Shown here: positions 1 through 7,321 of the stretch, in pieces
Position numbering within the stretch: position 1 is the first letter of the stretch
Layout: each line of letters begins with the position of its first letter
Source: Sporichthyaceae bacterium
GTDB taxonomy: Bacteria; Actinomycetota; Actinomycetes; Sporichthyales; Sporichthyaceae
Length of the DNA stretch: 64,000 nt
NCBI GenBank assembly: GCA_036269075.1
Contig: DATASX010000120.1
Location: 17,085-81,084, forward strand
Reading direction: 5' to 3'
Translations under genes and position numbers: made by a program
The notes under the pieces: model-generated
The model's input: the letters and a program-made list of their open reading frames with translations, nothing else
Databases searched by the model: none
Told to the model about the DNA's origin: nothing

Positions 1-360
1 CGGGTCCTTCATCGCCGCCAGCGCCCGGGCCGGGTCGCGTCCGGTGCCCAGGCCGTCGGCGGTGTCGGCCAGGCCGTCCAGGTGCATGCCGCGGGTCAGC
101 AGGGCGAGCAGCCCGACCGCGATCGCGGCCGCGACCAGGGCCGAGGTCTGCACCCGCAGGGCCAGCCAGCCGGCCCCGCCGCAGATCGCGCCGAGCCCGG
201 CCCCCACCAACGGCGCGAACAGCATCGCCGGCCCGGCCGTCCGCCGATCCGTCCGCACCGGCCCGACCGGCAGGACCGTGAACGTTCCGAGCGACAGCCG
301 CAGGCCCTCGCGCAGGTTCACCAGCCCGCCGACCGGCTCGGGCTGGGCGTCGCCGGTCAC
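1..360 (-). CDS. cobS: Adenosylcobinamide-GDP ribazoletransferase, N-terminal 120 residues (runs off window)
   Basis: Cobalamin synthase joins adenosylcobinamide-GDP to alpha-ribazole, a late membrane-bound step of B12 nucleotide-loop assembly. Only the N-terminal part is in the window. Reverse-strand translation shows hydrophobic segments and, at about residues 91-105, the family signature GMHLDGLADTADGLG, whose acidic residues bind Mg2+. The GTG start (358-360) overlaps the TGA stop of the upstream cobU gene by four bases (GTGA), indicating translational coupling in a cobU-cobS operon. The 3' end lies beyond base 1. The family call is secure because of the signature and the partner gene. 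Confidence 0.92.
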   Translation of the reverse strand, partial: MTGDAQPEPVGGLVNLREGLRLSLGTFTVLPVGPVRTDRRTAGPAMLFAPLVGAGLGAICGGAGWLALRVQTSALVAAAIAVGLLALLTRGMHLDGLADTADGLGTGRDPARALAAMKDP

Positions 361-929
361 GTGAGTCCCGCGTCGGTCAACGTCAGCAACCGGCCCGCGA
401 CGACCAGCGCGACCTCGTCGGAGGCCGACGCGACCGCGGTGTTCAACCGGCCCAGGCGGTCGCGGAACAGCCGGCCGGCGGGTGTCGCGGGCACGACCCC
501 CAGCCCGACCTCGCTGCTGACCGCGATCACGTAGCCGGGCGCGGTGCGCCAGGCCTGCACCAGCGCCGCGCACCGGCGGTCCACCTCGGCGGTGGCACCG
601 GGGGCGTCGTCCCACGCGCCGGCCTCGTCGAGCACCCGGGTCAGCCACAGGCTCAGGCAGTCGACCAGCGCCACGCCCGGCCGGCCCAGCTCCGCGGCCA
701 CGTCCCCGGTCTCCACGGTGTGCCAGTGCGCCGGCCGTCGGGAGCGGTGCTCGGCGACCCGGAGGGCCCACTCGGCGTCGTCCGGGCGATGCGGGGCCGT
801 GGCCACGTACCGGACCCCGGCCGGACCGGCCACCACTGCCGCCCGGGTCTCGGCGGCCACCGACTTTCCGGACCGGGCACCGCCCAGGAAGAGCACGCGC
901 CGCGCGCCGGCGTTCGCTGAACTGTCCAT
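357..929 (-). CDS. cobU: Bifunctional adenosylcobinamide kinase / adenosylcobinamide-phosphate guanylyltransferase
   Basis: CobU phosphorylates adenosylcobinamide and then transfers GMP, making the GDP-cobinamide used by CobS. The 190-residue protein has a P-loop GGARSGKS at residues 16-23, a YVATAP segment at 41-46, and the segment EHRSRRPAHWHT at about 60-71, in the region that carries the guanylylated histidine in characterised CobU. Further on come VALVDCLSLW and a VSSEVGLGVVP loop. Its length is normal for the family. It overlaps cobS by four bases. The start ATG lies inside a short inverted repeat (ACTGTC CAT GACAGT). I saw no B12 riboswitch in the short upstream gap. Confidence 0.95.
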   Translation of the reverse strand: MDSSANAGARRVLFLGGARSGKSVAAETRAAVVAGPAGVRYVATAPHRPDDAEWALRVAEHRSRRPAHWHTVETGDVAAELGRPGVALVDCLSLWLTRVLDEAGAWDDAPGATAEVDRRCAALVQAWRTAPGYVIAVSSEVGLGVVPATPAGRLFRDRLGRLNTAVASASDEVALVVAGRLLTLTDAGLT

Positions 930-981
930 GACAGTCGTTAGCCTGCCTCAGGGAGTTCGGGCGTGGCGTGGAAGGGATCGG

Positions 982-1194
982 ATGATGGCCTGGAGCTGGC
1001 GCTACGAGCGGTCGGATGGCAGTGAGGTGCTGCCGGTGGCCGGCACGGTCCCGCAGTTCCCGACCCAGGCCGACGCGGAGAGCTGGGTCGGCGAGGTCTG
1101 GCGTGAGCTGCTCGACCAGGGCGTCGACGCGGTGACGTTGCTGGAGAACGGCAGCCGCATCTACGGGCCGATGTCGCTGCACCCGGCCGAATAG
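982..1194 (+). CDS. Small conserved actinobacterial protein of unknown function (70 aa)
   Basis: The protein begins MMAWSWRYERSDGSE and ends YGPMSLHPAE. It is acidic and soluble, with no signal peptide, membrane segment or cysteine pair. From memory, small proteins with a MAWSWRFE-like start and a YGPMSLH-like end occur next to cobU in Streptomyces, so this is probably a conserved family without known function. A purine-rich GGAAGGGATCGG precedes tandem ATG codons at 982 and 985, either of which could start it. It is divergent from cobU across a 52-bp gap and convergent with the DUF3043 gene. Longer readings of this frame run antisense through cobU and are not credible. Confidence 0.75.
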   Translation: MMAWSWRYERSDGSEVLPVAGTVPQFPTQADAESWVGEVWRELLDQGVDAVTLLENGSRIYGPMSLHPAE

Positions 1195-1200
1195 GCCGGG

Positions 1201-1767
1201 TCAGCCCCGCAGCTTGCGCCGGGCCACGGCCGCCCGCGGGGTCCGCATCCGGCGGACGAGCATCGCGCGCATGAACGCGTACAGTGTGTCGCCCTTGCGG
1301 GGCTCGTTCGGGAACTTCTCCCCGACCTGGCGCCGCAACTTGCGGGTCCAGATCAGTGAGTCGACGGCGATCACCGGTATCAGCGCGATCCAGATCAGCA
1401 CCGACAGGGCGCGACCGGCGTTGCCCAGCATGCTGACCACCAGGATCAGCACCGCGGACGGCAGGAACAGCTCCGCGGCGGTGAACCGGGTGTCGATCCA
1501 GTCGCGGATGAAGCGCCGCCGTGGGCCGACGTCGCGGGTCGTCAGGTAGCGCTCCTCGCCGCGCATCATGCCCTCGTTGCGGGCGCGCCGTTCGCTCATG
1601 GCCCGTTGCCGATCGACTTTACGGGCCAGCTTCGGGTCGCTGGGCCCCTTCACCCGCTCGCGGCGCTCGCGCTCGGCGTCGCGGCGCTTCGGGGTCGCGT
1701 GGCCCTTGCCAGAACCCAGGGGTTCCTCGACCACCTCGGTCGTGGTCTTGTCGCGGCGGGTGAACAC
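1201..1767 (-). CDS. DUF3043 domain membrane protein
   Basis: The 188-residue protein has a highly charged N-terminal half (TPKRRDAERERRERVKG, KLARKVDRQRAMSERRARNEGMM), followed by RYLTTRDVGPRRRFIRDWID, which I recognise as the DUF3043 core. Two hydrophobic segments at about residues 95-113 and 118-136 would anchor it in the membrane, and the C terminus is again basic. The function of the family is unknown. In mycobacteria the equivalent gene (Rv2206, from memory) also sits between cob genes and the glycerate kinase/IscA genes, so the neighbourhood is conserved. It is divergently arranged with the SIS gene. Confidence 0.8.
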   Translation of the reverse strand: MFTRRDKTTTEVVEEPLGSGKGHATPKRRDAERERRERVKGPSDPKLARKVDRQRAMSERRARNEGMMRGEERYLTTRDVGPRRRFIRDWIDTRFTAAELFLPSAVLILVVSMLGNAGRALSVLIWIALIPVIAVDSLIWTRKLRRQVGEKFPNEPRKGDTLYAFMRAMLVRRMRTPRAAVARRKLRG

Positions 1768-1828
1768 GGGACAAGCGTATCCGCGCGCGTGGCGTCCCTG
1801 CCCGCCCGCGTATGAGAGTGCCCCGCCA

Positions 1829-1842
1829 GATCATCGATGATC
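1829..1842. promoter_or_regulatory. Perfect 14-bp palindrome in a divergent intergenic region
   Basis: GATCATCGATGATC is its own reverse complement. It lies between the starts of the DUF3043 gene (-) and the SIS-domain gene (+), where an operator would be expected. No regulator family can be assigned. Confidence 0.4.
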
Positions 1843-1871
1843 GGCGTGCCCCGGCCCCTTAGGGTTTGCGC

Positions 1872-2906
1872 ATGCCCGCCGAGGAGTTCGACGACACCCG
1901 CCTCGACGACCCCGAGTCGCTCGCCGTGGTCGACAGCGCCCTGCGTGGCCTGGCCGAGGCCGGTGCCCGTGTGCGTCACGAGGTCAACGCCGCCACCGAT
2001 GCGATGGCCGCCCTCGGCGACCTGCCGCGCCCCCGCGCAGTGGTGGCCGCGGGCGCCGACGCCCGACTGCTGCGGGCCGTGCTCGAGCCGTGGTGCCCCG
2101 TGCCGTTCGTGGCCTGGCCCGGGCCGAGCCTGCCCGGATGGGCGGGCGCGCTCGACCTGGTCGTGGTGATCGCACCCGGTTCGCACAGCCCCGAGGCGGC
2201 CGGCGCCGCAGCCGAGGCGGTCCGCCGAGGCTGTGGGTTGCTGGTCTCGGCGCCGGCCACCTCGCCGCTGGCCGAGACGTCGGCCGGGCGCTCCACGGTG
2301 CTGCTGCCGACCCAGACCCCCGACGTGCTGGCGGTGGCCGTCGTGTCGCTGCAAGCCCTGCACTGCCTGGGCCTCGGCCCCGAGGTAGACGCCGAGGAGG
2401 TGGCCACGGCGCTGGTCGACACCGCGATGCGCTGCGGGCCGCGCAACAACCTCTCGGCCAACCCGGCCAAGGACATCGCGGTGCTGCTGGCCGACGCCAC
2501 CCCGTTGGTGTGGGGCGGCTCGGTGCTGGCCGCTCGGGCCGGACGACGGTTCGCGGAGGCGCTGCGCAAGGCCACCGGTCGTACCGCGCTTGCTGCCGAT
2601 GCCGAGCACCTGATGCCGTTGATCCGGTCCGCACCTCGGCACGACACATTCGCCGACCCGTACGACACCGAGTCGCAGGCCCGACCGGTGCTGCTGACCC
2701 TGGACGACGGCTCCGACGACCCGGCCATCCGGATCCGTCGCGGCCGGTTGCTGGCCGAGGCGGAGGCGAACGGGGTCCGCCACCGGGCGGTCTCGTGCGT
2801 CGAGGGTGGGGCGGTGAGCCGTTACGCGGCGCTGCACTCCACGGGCCAGTACGCGGCGCTCTACCTCGGGCTCGGCCTGGGTGTGGCCCGCCCCTCCCAG
2901 GTCTGA
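1872..2906 (+). CDS. SIS-domain protein, TobH / phosphoglucose-phosphomannose isomerase-like
   Basis: The 344-residue protein resembles the actinobacterial SIS proteins called TobH or bifunctional phosphoglucose/phosphomannose isomerase-like. These have two sugar-isomerase Rossmann lobes that bind phosphosugars. Visible features are an N-terminal helix-rich DDTRLDDPESLAVVDSALRGLAEAGARVR, a GSHSPEAAGAAAEAVRRGCGLL stretch, a conserved CGPRNNLSANPAKDIAVLLAD segment at about 195-215, and an LVWGGSVLAARAGRRFAEAL motif typical of the second lobe. Whether it is an active isomerase is not visible. An ATG at 1872 is preceded by AGGG, and a TTG two codons upstream is an alternative start. It ends convergently with nadA at a shared hairpin. 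Confidence 0.7.
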   Translation: MPAEEFDDTRLDDPESLAVVDSALRGLAEAGARVRHEVNAATDAMAALGDLPRPRAVVAAGADARLLRAVLEPWCPVPFVAWPGPSLPGWAGALDLVVVIAPGSHSPEAAGAAAEAVRRGCGLLVSAPATSPLAETSAGRSTVLLPTQTPDVLAVAVVSLQALHCLGLGPEVDAEEVATALVDTAMRCGPRNNLSANPAKDIAVLLADATPLVWGGSVLAARAGRRFAEALRKATGRTALAADAEHLMPLIRSAPRHDTFADPYDTESQARPVLLTLDDGSDDPAIRIRRGRLLAEAEANGVRHRAVSCVEGGAVSRYAALHSTGQYAALYLGLGLGVARPSQV

Positions 2907-2929
2907 CGCTGAGTCAGATCGGTCTCCTG

Positions 2930-2958
2930 GCATGGGTGCTCCTTCGTCGCGCCCATGC
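2930..2958. terminator. Bidirectional hairpin between SIS gene and nadA
   Basis: GCATGGGTGC (2930-2939) pairs with GCGCCCATGC (2949-2958) through ten base pairs including one G-U, closing a nine-base loop. It sits between two convergent genes. There is no T-tract, as is usual in actinobacteria. Confidence 0.6.
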
Positions 2959-2975
2959 TCAGTTCGCCCTCGGCG

Positions 2976-4127
2976 TCAGATCCCAGGCAGGGCGAGCATC
3001 TGGTCCAGTGCGGCGCGGGCCGCCGCGGTGGTCTCCGGGTCGACGGTGATCACGTTGCGCACCGCGCCGGCCACCAGCGACTCCAGTGTCCAGACCAGGT
3101 GCGGCAGGTCGATCCGGTTCATCGTCGAGCAGTAGCAGACGGTCGAGTCCAGGAACGTGACCTGCTTGTCCGGGTGAGCCGCGGCCAGTCGGCGGACCAG
3201 ATTCAGCTCGGTCCCGACCGCCCAGGCCGAGCCGGCCGGGGCCGCGTCCAGCACCCGGATGATGTGCTCGGTCGAGCCGACCTGATCGGCGGCGCTGACC
3301 ACCTCGTGGGTGCACTCCGGGTGCACCAGCACGTTCACCCCGGGGATCCGGGCCCGGACGTCGTCCACGTTCTTCAGGGTGAACCGGCCGTGCACCGAGC
3401 AGTGGCCGCGCCACAAAATTATCCGGGCGTCGCGCAACTGACCTTCCATCAGGCCGCCGCCGGGCCGGTGCGGGTCGTAGACCACACAGTCGTCCAGGCT
3501 CAGCCCCAGGTCGCGGACCGCGGTGTTACGGCCCAGGTGCTGGTCGGGCAGGAACAGCACCTTCGCGCCCTGGGTGAACGCCCACTCCAGCGCCCGCCGG
3601 GCATTCGACGAGGTGCAGATGGTACCGCCGTGGCGACCGGTGAACGCCTTGATCGCCGCCGAGGAGTTCATGTACGAGACCGGGACGGTCGTGGCTGCGA
3701 CGCCGGCGTCGCTCAGCACGTCCCAGGCGTCGTCGACCTGGTCGGGCGAGGCCATGTCGGCCATCGAGCAGCCGGCCGCCAGGTCGGGCAGGATCACCCG
3801 CTGCGAGTCCGCCGTGAGGATGTCCGCGGACTCGGCCATGAAGTGCACGCCGCAGAACACGATGAACTCGGCCGCCGGTTGCGCCGCGGCTTCGCGGGCC
3901 AGCTTGAACGAGTCGCCGGTCACGTCGGCGAACTCGATGACCTCGTCGCGTTGGTAGTGGTGACCGAGCACGAACACCCGATCGCCCAGGGCGGCTTTCG
4001 CGGCCGCGGCCCGCGCGGTCAACTCGGGGTCGGCGGCCGGTGGCAGATCACCCGGGCACTCGACACCGCGCTCGGAGAACGGGTCGGCCGCGCTGCCGAC
4101 CAACAAGGTCAGTGGAACCGCGGTCAC
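2976..4127 (-). CDS. nadA: Quinolinate synthase
   Basis: NadA condenses iminoaspartate with dihydroxyacetone phosphate to quinolinate in de novo NAD synthesis, using an oxygen-sensitive [4Fe-4S] cluster. With a GTG start at 4127 the protein has 383 residues. Candidate cluster ligands are Cys92 (FCGVHFMAES), Cys243 (WRGHCSVHGRF) and a cysteine of CYCSTMN at 331-333. Other landmarks are GHHYQRDEVIEFADVTGDSF, YMNSSAAIKAFTG and LPDQHLGRNT. It is very close to Streptomyces NadA as I remember it. The GTG was chosen because GGGGGTG precedes it at normal spacing; a TTG 15 codons upstream is the alternative. nadB and nadC are not in the window. Confidence 0.95.
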   Translation of the reverse strand: MTAVPLTLLVGSAADPFSERGVECPGDLPPAADPELTARAAAAKAALGDRVFVLGHHYQRDEVIEFADVTGDSFKLAREAAAQPAAEFIVFCGVHFMAESADILTADSQRVILPDLAAGCSMADMASPDQVDDAWDVLSDAGVAATTVPVSYMNSSAAIKAFTGRHGGTICTSSNARRALEWAFTQGAKVLFLPDQHLGRNTAVRDLGLSLDDCVVYDPHRPGGGLMEGQLRDARIILWRGHCSVHGRFTLKNVDDVRARIPGVNVLVHPECTHEVVSAADQVGSTEHIIRVLDAAPAGSAWAVGTELNLVRRLAAAHPDKQVTFLDSTVCYCSTMNRIDLPHLVWTLESLVAGAVRNVITVDPETTAAARAALDQMLALPGI

Positions 4128-4216
4128 GGACACCCCCGGGGCGAGAACGAAGGTCAATGCTGTCACGTACAACCGACAACTCCGGCAGGCTCTTCCCCGG
4201 GGTGCAGGATTGCCCG

Positions 4217-5350
4217 ATGCGCGTGCTGATCGCCCCCGACGGCTTCACCGGAACTCTGAGTGCCGTCGAGGCGGCCGAGGCGATTGCGGCCGGGTGGCGG
4301 CAGGTGGCACCGGATGACGAACTGCTGTGCGCCCCGCTGTCCGACGGCGGACCCGGCTTCGTCGACGTGCTGTCCTCCGTGCTGGGCGGTCGGCGGCTGA
4401 CGTACGTGGTCACCGGACCGCTGGGCGAGCCGGTGCCGGCCGAGGTTCTGCTGGTCGACGACACCGCCTACGTCGAGTCGGCGCAGGCCTGCGGCCTGCA
4501 TCTGGTGCCCGCTGTTGCCCGGGACCCGCTACGGACCACCACGTTCGGCGTCGGGGAACTGCTCGCCGCCGCGATCGAGGCCGGCGCCCGGCAGGTCGTC
4601 GTCGGGCTCGGCGGCAGCGGTACCAACGACGGCGGCGCGGGAGCGTTGGCGGCCCTGGGCGCGCAGCCCGGCGCCCTGTTGCGGGCCGGCGGCGGAGCCC
4701 TGCGCGACCTGGACCCGGCCGACCTGGACCTGGGGGCGGCCCGGGAACGGGTCGCCGGGGTCGAACTGCGCATCGCCACCGACGTCGACAACCTGCTGCT
4801 GGGCCTGCGCGGTGCCAGCGCGGTGTTCGGGCCGCAGAAGGGCGCCGACGGCGACGTGGTGCAACGGCTGGACGTGGCACTGGAGCACTTCGCCCGGGCC
4901 GCGCAGCCCGGCGTCGGGCTGAACATGCCAGGCTCGGCCGCCGTGCTGCCCGGGGCAGGTGCGGCCGGCGGACTCGGGTTTGGGCTGCTGCTGCTCGGCG
5001 CCAAACGGGTCGCCGGGATCGCCACCGTCGCCGAACTGACCGGGCTGAGCGCGGCGATCAATACGGTCGACCTGGTGGTCACCGGCGAGGGATCCTTCGA
5101 CTGGCAGTCGCTGTCCGGGAAGGTCGTCGCCGGGGTCGCGGCCGCGGCGGGCGAGCATGCCCGCCCGTGCCTGGTCCTGGCCGGGCGCGTCGAGGTCGGT
5201 CGGCGGGAGATGGCCGCGCTCGGCGTCGCGGGCGCGTACTCGCTGGTCGAGTTCCTCGGCTCGGAACAAGCCGCGCAGGAGCCGGCGTTCGACAATCTGG
5301 CGGCTCTTGCGGCTCGTGTCGCGGGCAATTGGTCGCCACGTGAGGCCTGA
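4217..5350 (+). CDS. Glycerate kinase (GlxK/GarK family)
   Basis: This kinase phosphorylates D-glycerate, feeding it into central metabolism. The 377-residue protein starts MRVLIAPDGFTGTLSAVEAAEAIAAGW, the standard family opening. It contains PLSDGGPGFVD at about 44-54, GLGGSGTNDGGAGALAALG at about 130-148, and VVTGEGSFDWQSLSGKVVAGVA near the C terminus, all conserved in glycerate kinases. The start ATG is preceded by GCAGGA. Longer in-frame extensions overlap nadA's leader and are unlikely. It is divergent from nadA and upstream of the Fe-S carrier gene, as in mycobacteria (Rv2205c, from memory). Confidence 0.88.
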   Translation: MRVLIAPDGFTGTLSAVEAAEAIAAGWRQVAPDDELLCAPLSDGGPGFVDVLSSVLGGRRLTYVVTGPLGEPVPAEVLLVDDTAYVESAQACGLHLVPAVARDPLRTTTFGVGELLAAAIEAGARQVVVGLGGSGTNDGGAGALAALGAQPGALLRAGGGALRDLDPADLDLGAARERVAGVELRIATDVDNLLLGLRGASAVFGPQKGADGDVVQRLDVALEHFARAAQPGVGLNMPGSAAVLPGAGAAGGLGFGLLLLGAKRVAGIATVAELTGLSAAINTVDLVVTGEGSFDWQSLSGKVVAGVAAAAGEHARPCLVLAGRVEVGRREMAALGVAGAYSLVEFLGSEQAAQEPAFDNLAALAARVAGNWSPREA

Positions 5351-5461
5351 CGCAAGAGGTGTGACCCGGCACACACGGGGCTCATTCGCTCCGGACGAAC
5401 GCCGGCACTCCAGGCATGTGTCAGCATGGACTGGACAGCATCGACCCGCAGGAGCAGACAG

Positions 5462-5809
5462 ATGACCGTTTCCGGCGACACCCTGACCGGTGTGATCCTC
5501 ACCGACGCTGCGGTGGCCAAGGTCAGGCACTTGCTCGACCAGGAGGGTCGCGACGACCTCAAGCTTCGAATCGCCGTACAGCCGGGAGGTTGCTCCGGGC
5601 TGCGCTACCAGCTGTTCTTCGACGAGCGCGCGCTCGACGGCGACGTGGTGGCGGACTTCACCGGCGTGAACGTCGTCGTGGACCGAATGAGCGTTCCCTA
5701 CCTGGGCGGCGCCAGCATCGACTTCGTCGACACGATCGAGAAGCAAGGCTTCACGATCGACAACCCCAACGCCGCGGGCTCGTGCGCCTGCGGCGACTCG
5801 TTCCACTGA
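5462..5809 (+). CDS. erpA: A-type iron-sulfur cluster carrier (IscA/ErpA/HesB family)
   Basis: A-type carriers bind Fe-S clusters and deliver them to apoproteins. The 115-residue protein has the three ligand cysteines in the expected places: Cys44 (PGGCSGLRYQ) and Cys108/Cys110 (SCACGDSFH at the C terminus). The rest (VILTDAAVAKVRHLL, VVVDRMSVPYLGGASIDFVD, GFTIDNPNA) fits the family. The ATG at 5462 gives the usual length. It is monocistronic and followed by a very strong hairpin. Candidate clients in the window are NadA, the Rieske protein and possibly others. The erpA name is used because this is the housekeeping actinobacterial type. Confidence 0.92.
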   Translation: MTVSGDTLTGVILTDAAVAKVRHLLDQEGRDDLKLRIAVQPGGCSGLRYQLFFDERALDGDVVADFTGVNVVVDRMSVPYLGGASIDFVDTIEKQGFTIDNPNAAGSCACGDSFH

Positions 5810-5816
5810 TTTACGA

Positions 5817-5861
5817 CTTCAGCCCGGCAGCACCACCACAGGTGGAGCTGCCGGGCTGAAG
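5817..5861. terminator. Strong bidirectional hairpin after erpA
   Basis: CTTCAGCCCGGCAGC (5817-5831) pairs perfectly with GCTGCCGGGCTGAAG (5847-5861). Inside it, CCACC and GGTGG form five more pairs around a three-base loop after one A-A mismatch. It separates erpA (+) from the small convergent gene at 5904 (-). Confidence 0.85.
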
Positions 5862-5903
5862 CGTGCCCTGGGCCGTGGAGCTGCTCGGCTTTCCAGGAGC
5901 GGG

Positions 5904-6083
5904 CTAGTTGCCGTACCCGCAGTGCCCGTCGGTCAGCTTGCGCAGCCCGGCTGGGATCTCGACCGGGGACGCGTGCCACACCTGCGAGGTGGGCTGCGTC
6001 GGGCGGGGGTAGAGATTGGCGACTTGCTCGGCGTCCTTGCCCAGTCTGACCAGACCGGGGATCGCGGTGCCGGTGTCGGCCAT
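5904..6083 (-). CDS. 59-residue protein of unknown function
   Basis: This short reading frame encodes a 59-residue peptide beginning MADTGTAIPGLVRLGKDAEQ and ending LTDGHCGYGN. The start is well supported: AGGAG stands seven bases before the ATG. It has one cysteine near the C terminus, several prolines in the middle (YPRPTQPTSQ), and no membrane segment or signal peptide. I do not recognise the family. It is divergent from the adenosine kinase gene and converges on the erpA terminator, so it is its own transcription unit. A good ribosome site and isolation suggest a real gene. Confidence 0.6.
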   Translation of the reverse strand: MADTGTAIPGLVRLGKDAEQVANLYPRPTQPTSQVWHASPVEIPAGLRKLTDGHCGYGN

Positions 6084-6197
6084 GACATGACTCCTAATCA
6101 AATGCGATCACGGGATCGCACAGTCAAATTTCTCGAATGTGGCCGTTCTGGGCACGCTAGGGGAGTCGTGCTCGCCGGCGACAGACCTACGCGACGG

Positions 6198-6203
6198 TAG
6201 TGT
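6198..6203 (+). promoter_or_regulatory. Candidate -10 box for a leaderless adenosine kinase mRNA
   Basis: TAGTGT lies seven bases before the GTG at 6211, the spacing of leaderless actinobacterial transcripts. The start lacks a convincing ribosome site. No clear -35 was seen. Confidence 0.4.
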
Positions 6204-6210
6204 TTTGGCC

Positions 6211-7284
6211 GTGACAGTGCCCACGAATCGCTCGGTCGTCGCCGATCGCCTCGAGACTTCGGCAGGTTCCGAATCCGGGCGATCGGCTCCTCGCCTCGCT
6301 CGCATTGCCGTTTCCGGATCCATCGCCACCGACCACCTGATGACCTTCCAGGGCCGGTTCGCCGACTCGCTGGTCCCCGAGGCGCTGTCGAACATCTCGG
6401 TCTCGTTCCTGGTGGACGACCTCGAGGTGCGTCGTGGCGGGGTGGGCGCCAACATTGCGTTCGGCCTCGGTTGCCTGGGGTTGCGCCCGGTCCTGGTCGG
6501 CGCGGCCGGCGAGGACTTCGAGCCGTACCGCGCCTGGCTCGATCGGCACGGCGTCGACACCGACTCGGTGCGGATCTCGCAGATGAAGCACACCGCCCGG
6601 TTCGTCTGCACCACCGACCGCGACCAGGCCCAGATCGCCTCGTTCTACGCCGGCGCCATGAGTGAGGCGCGGGAGATCGAACTGGGCCCGATCGCCGAGC
6701 GGCTGGGCGGGTTGGACCTGGTTCTGATCGGGCCGAACGACCCGGTCGCGATGGCGCGGCACACCGCCGAGTGCCGGGAGCAGGGGATCCCGTTCGCGGC
6801 CGACCCGAGCCAGCAGTTGTCGTGGCTGGAGGGCGACGCGATCCGCGACCTCGTCGAGGGCGCCACGTACTTGTTCACCAACGCCTACGAGGCGGCCATG
6901 ATCGAGAAGAAGACGGGTTGGACCGTCGACGAGATCGGGTCGTCCGTGGACGTCCGCATCACCACGCTCGGCGCCGACGGCGTCCGGGTCACCGCACGCG
7001 GCGAGGAGCCGATCCACGTGGCCGCCACGCCGGTCGACCACGTCGTCGACCCGACCGGGGTCGGCGACGCGTTCCGTGCCGGGTTCCTGTCCGGCCGTTC
7101 CTGGGGCCTGGGCCTGGAGCGCAGCGCCCAGGTCGGCGCCACCCTCGCGGCGCACGTCGTGGAGACCCTGGGGCCCCAGGAGTACAAGCTGGCGGACAAG
7201 CGGTTCCTGGACCGCCTGGGCGCCGCGTACGGCGCCGATGCCGCCGCGCAGGTCGAACCGCACCTGGCCGTCCGGGTCCTGTGA
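6211..7284 (+). CDS. adoK: PfkB-family carbohydrate kinase, mycobacterial adenosine kinase (AdoK) type
   Basis: The core starts RIAVSGSIATDHLMTFQGRF and continues with RRGGVGANIAFGLG, HTARFVCTTDRDQAQIASFY, AADPSQQLSWL and VDPTGVGDAFRAGFLSGRS, where GVGD carries the catalytic Asp. This matches Mycobacterium AdoK (Rv2202c) and its Streptomyces counterparts closely, so adenosine phosphorylation for purine salvage is likely, though other sugar substrates cannot be excluded. Oddity: with the GTG start at 6211 there are about 31 extra N-terminal residues (ending SGRSAPRLAR) before the usual beginning, and no in-frame start is nearer. aat follows 37 bp downstream. Confidence 0.85.
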   Translation: MTVPTNRSVVADRLETSAGSESGRSAPRLARIAVSGSIATDHLMTFQGRFADSLVPEALSNISVSFLVDDLEVRRGGVGANIAFGLGCLGLRPVLVGAAGEDFEPYRAWLDRHGVDTDSVRISQMKHTARFVCTTDRDQAQIASFYAGAMSEAREIELGPIAERLGGLDLVLIGPNDPVAMARHTAECREQGIPFAADPSQQLSWLEGDAIRDLVEGATYLFTNAYEAAMIEKKTGWTVDEIGSSVDVRITTLGADGVRVTARGEEPIHVAATPVDHVVDPTGVGDAFRAGFLSGRSWGLGLERSAQVGATLAAHVVETLGPQEYKLADKRFLDRLGAAYGADAAAQVEPHLAVRVL

Positions 7285-7321
7285 CGGTTCGGCACACGAG
7301 CCGCTGGGGAAGCTGAGGTCG

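Noticed and set aside
1650..2933. 427-residue reverse frame across the SIS gene and similar long antisense frames (for example 7928-9562, 9805-11094, 13746-15218, 55863-57977)
   Set aside because: They are Arg/His/Gly/Gln-rich shadows of confident genes on the other strand and have no family features.
7281..7316. 11-codon frame after adoK starting with GTGA (VTVRHTSRWGS)
   Set aside because: It does not reach the aat start and has no similarity to the junction repeats, so it is probably chance.
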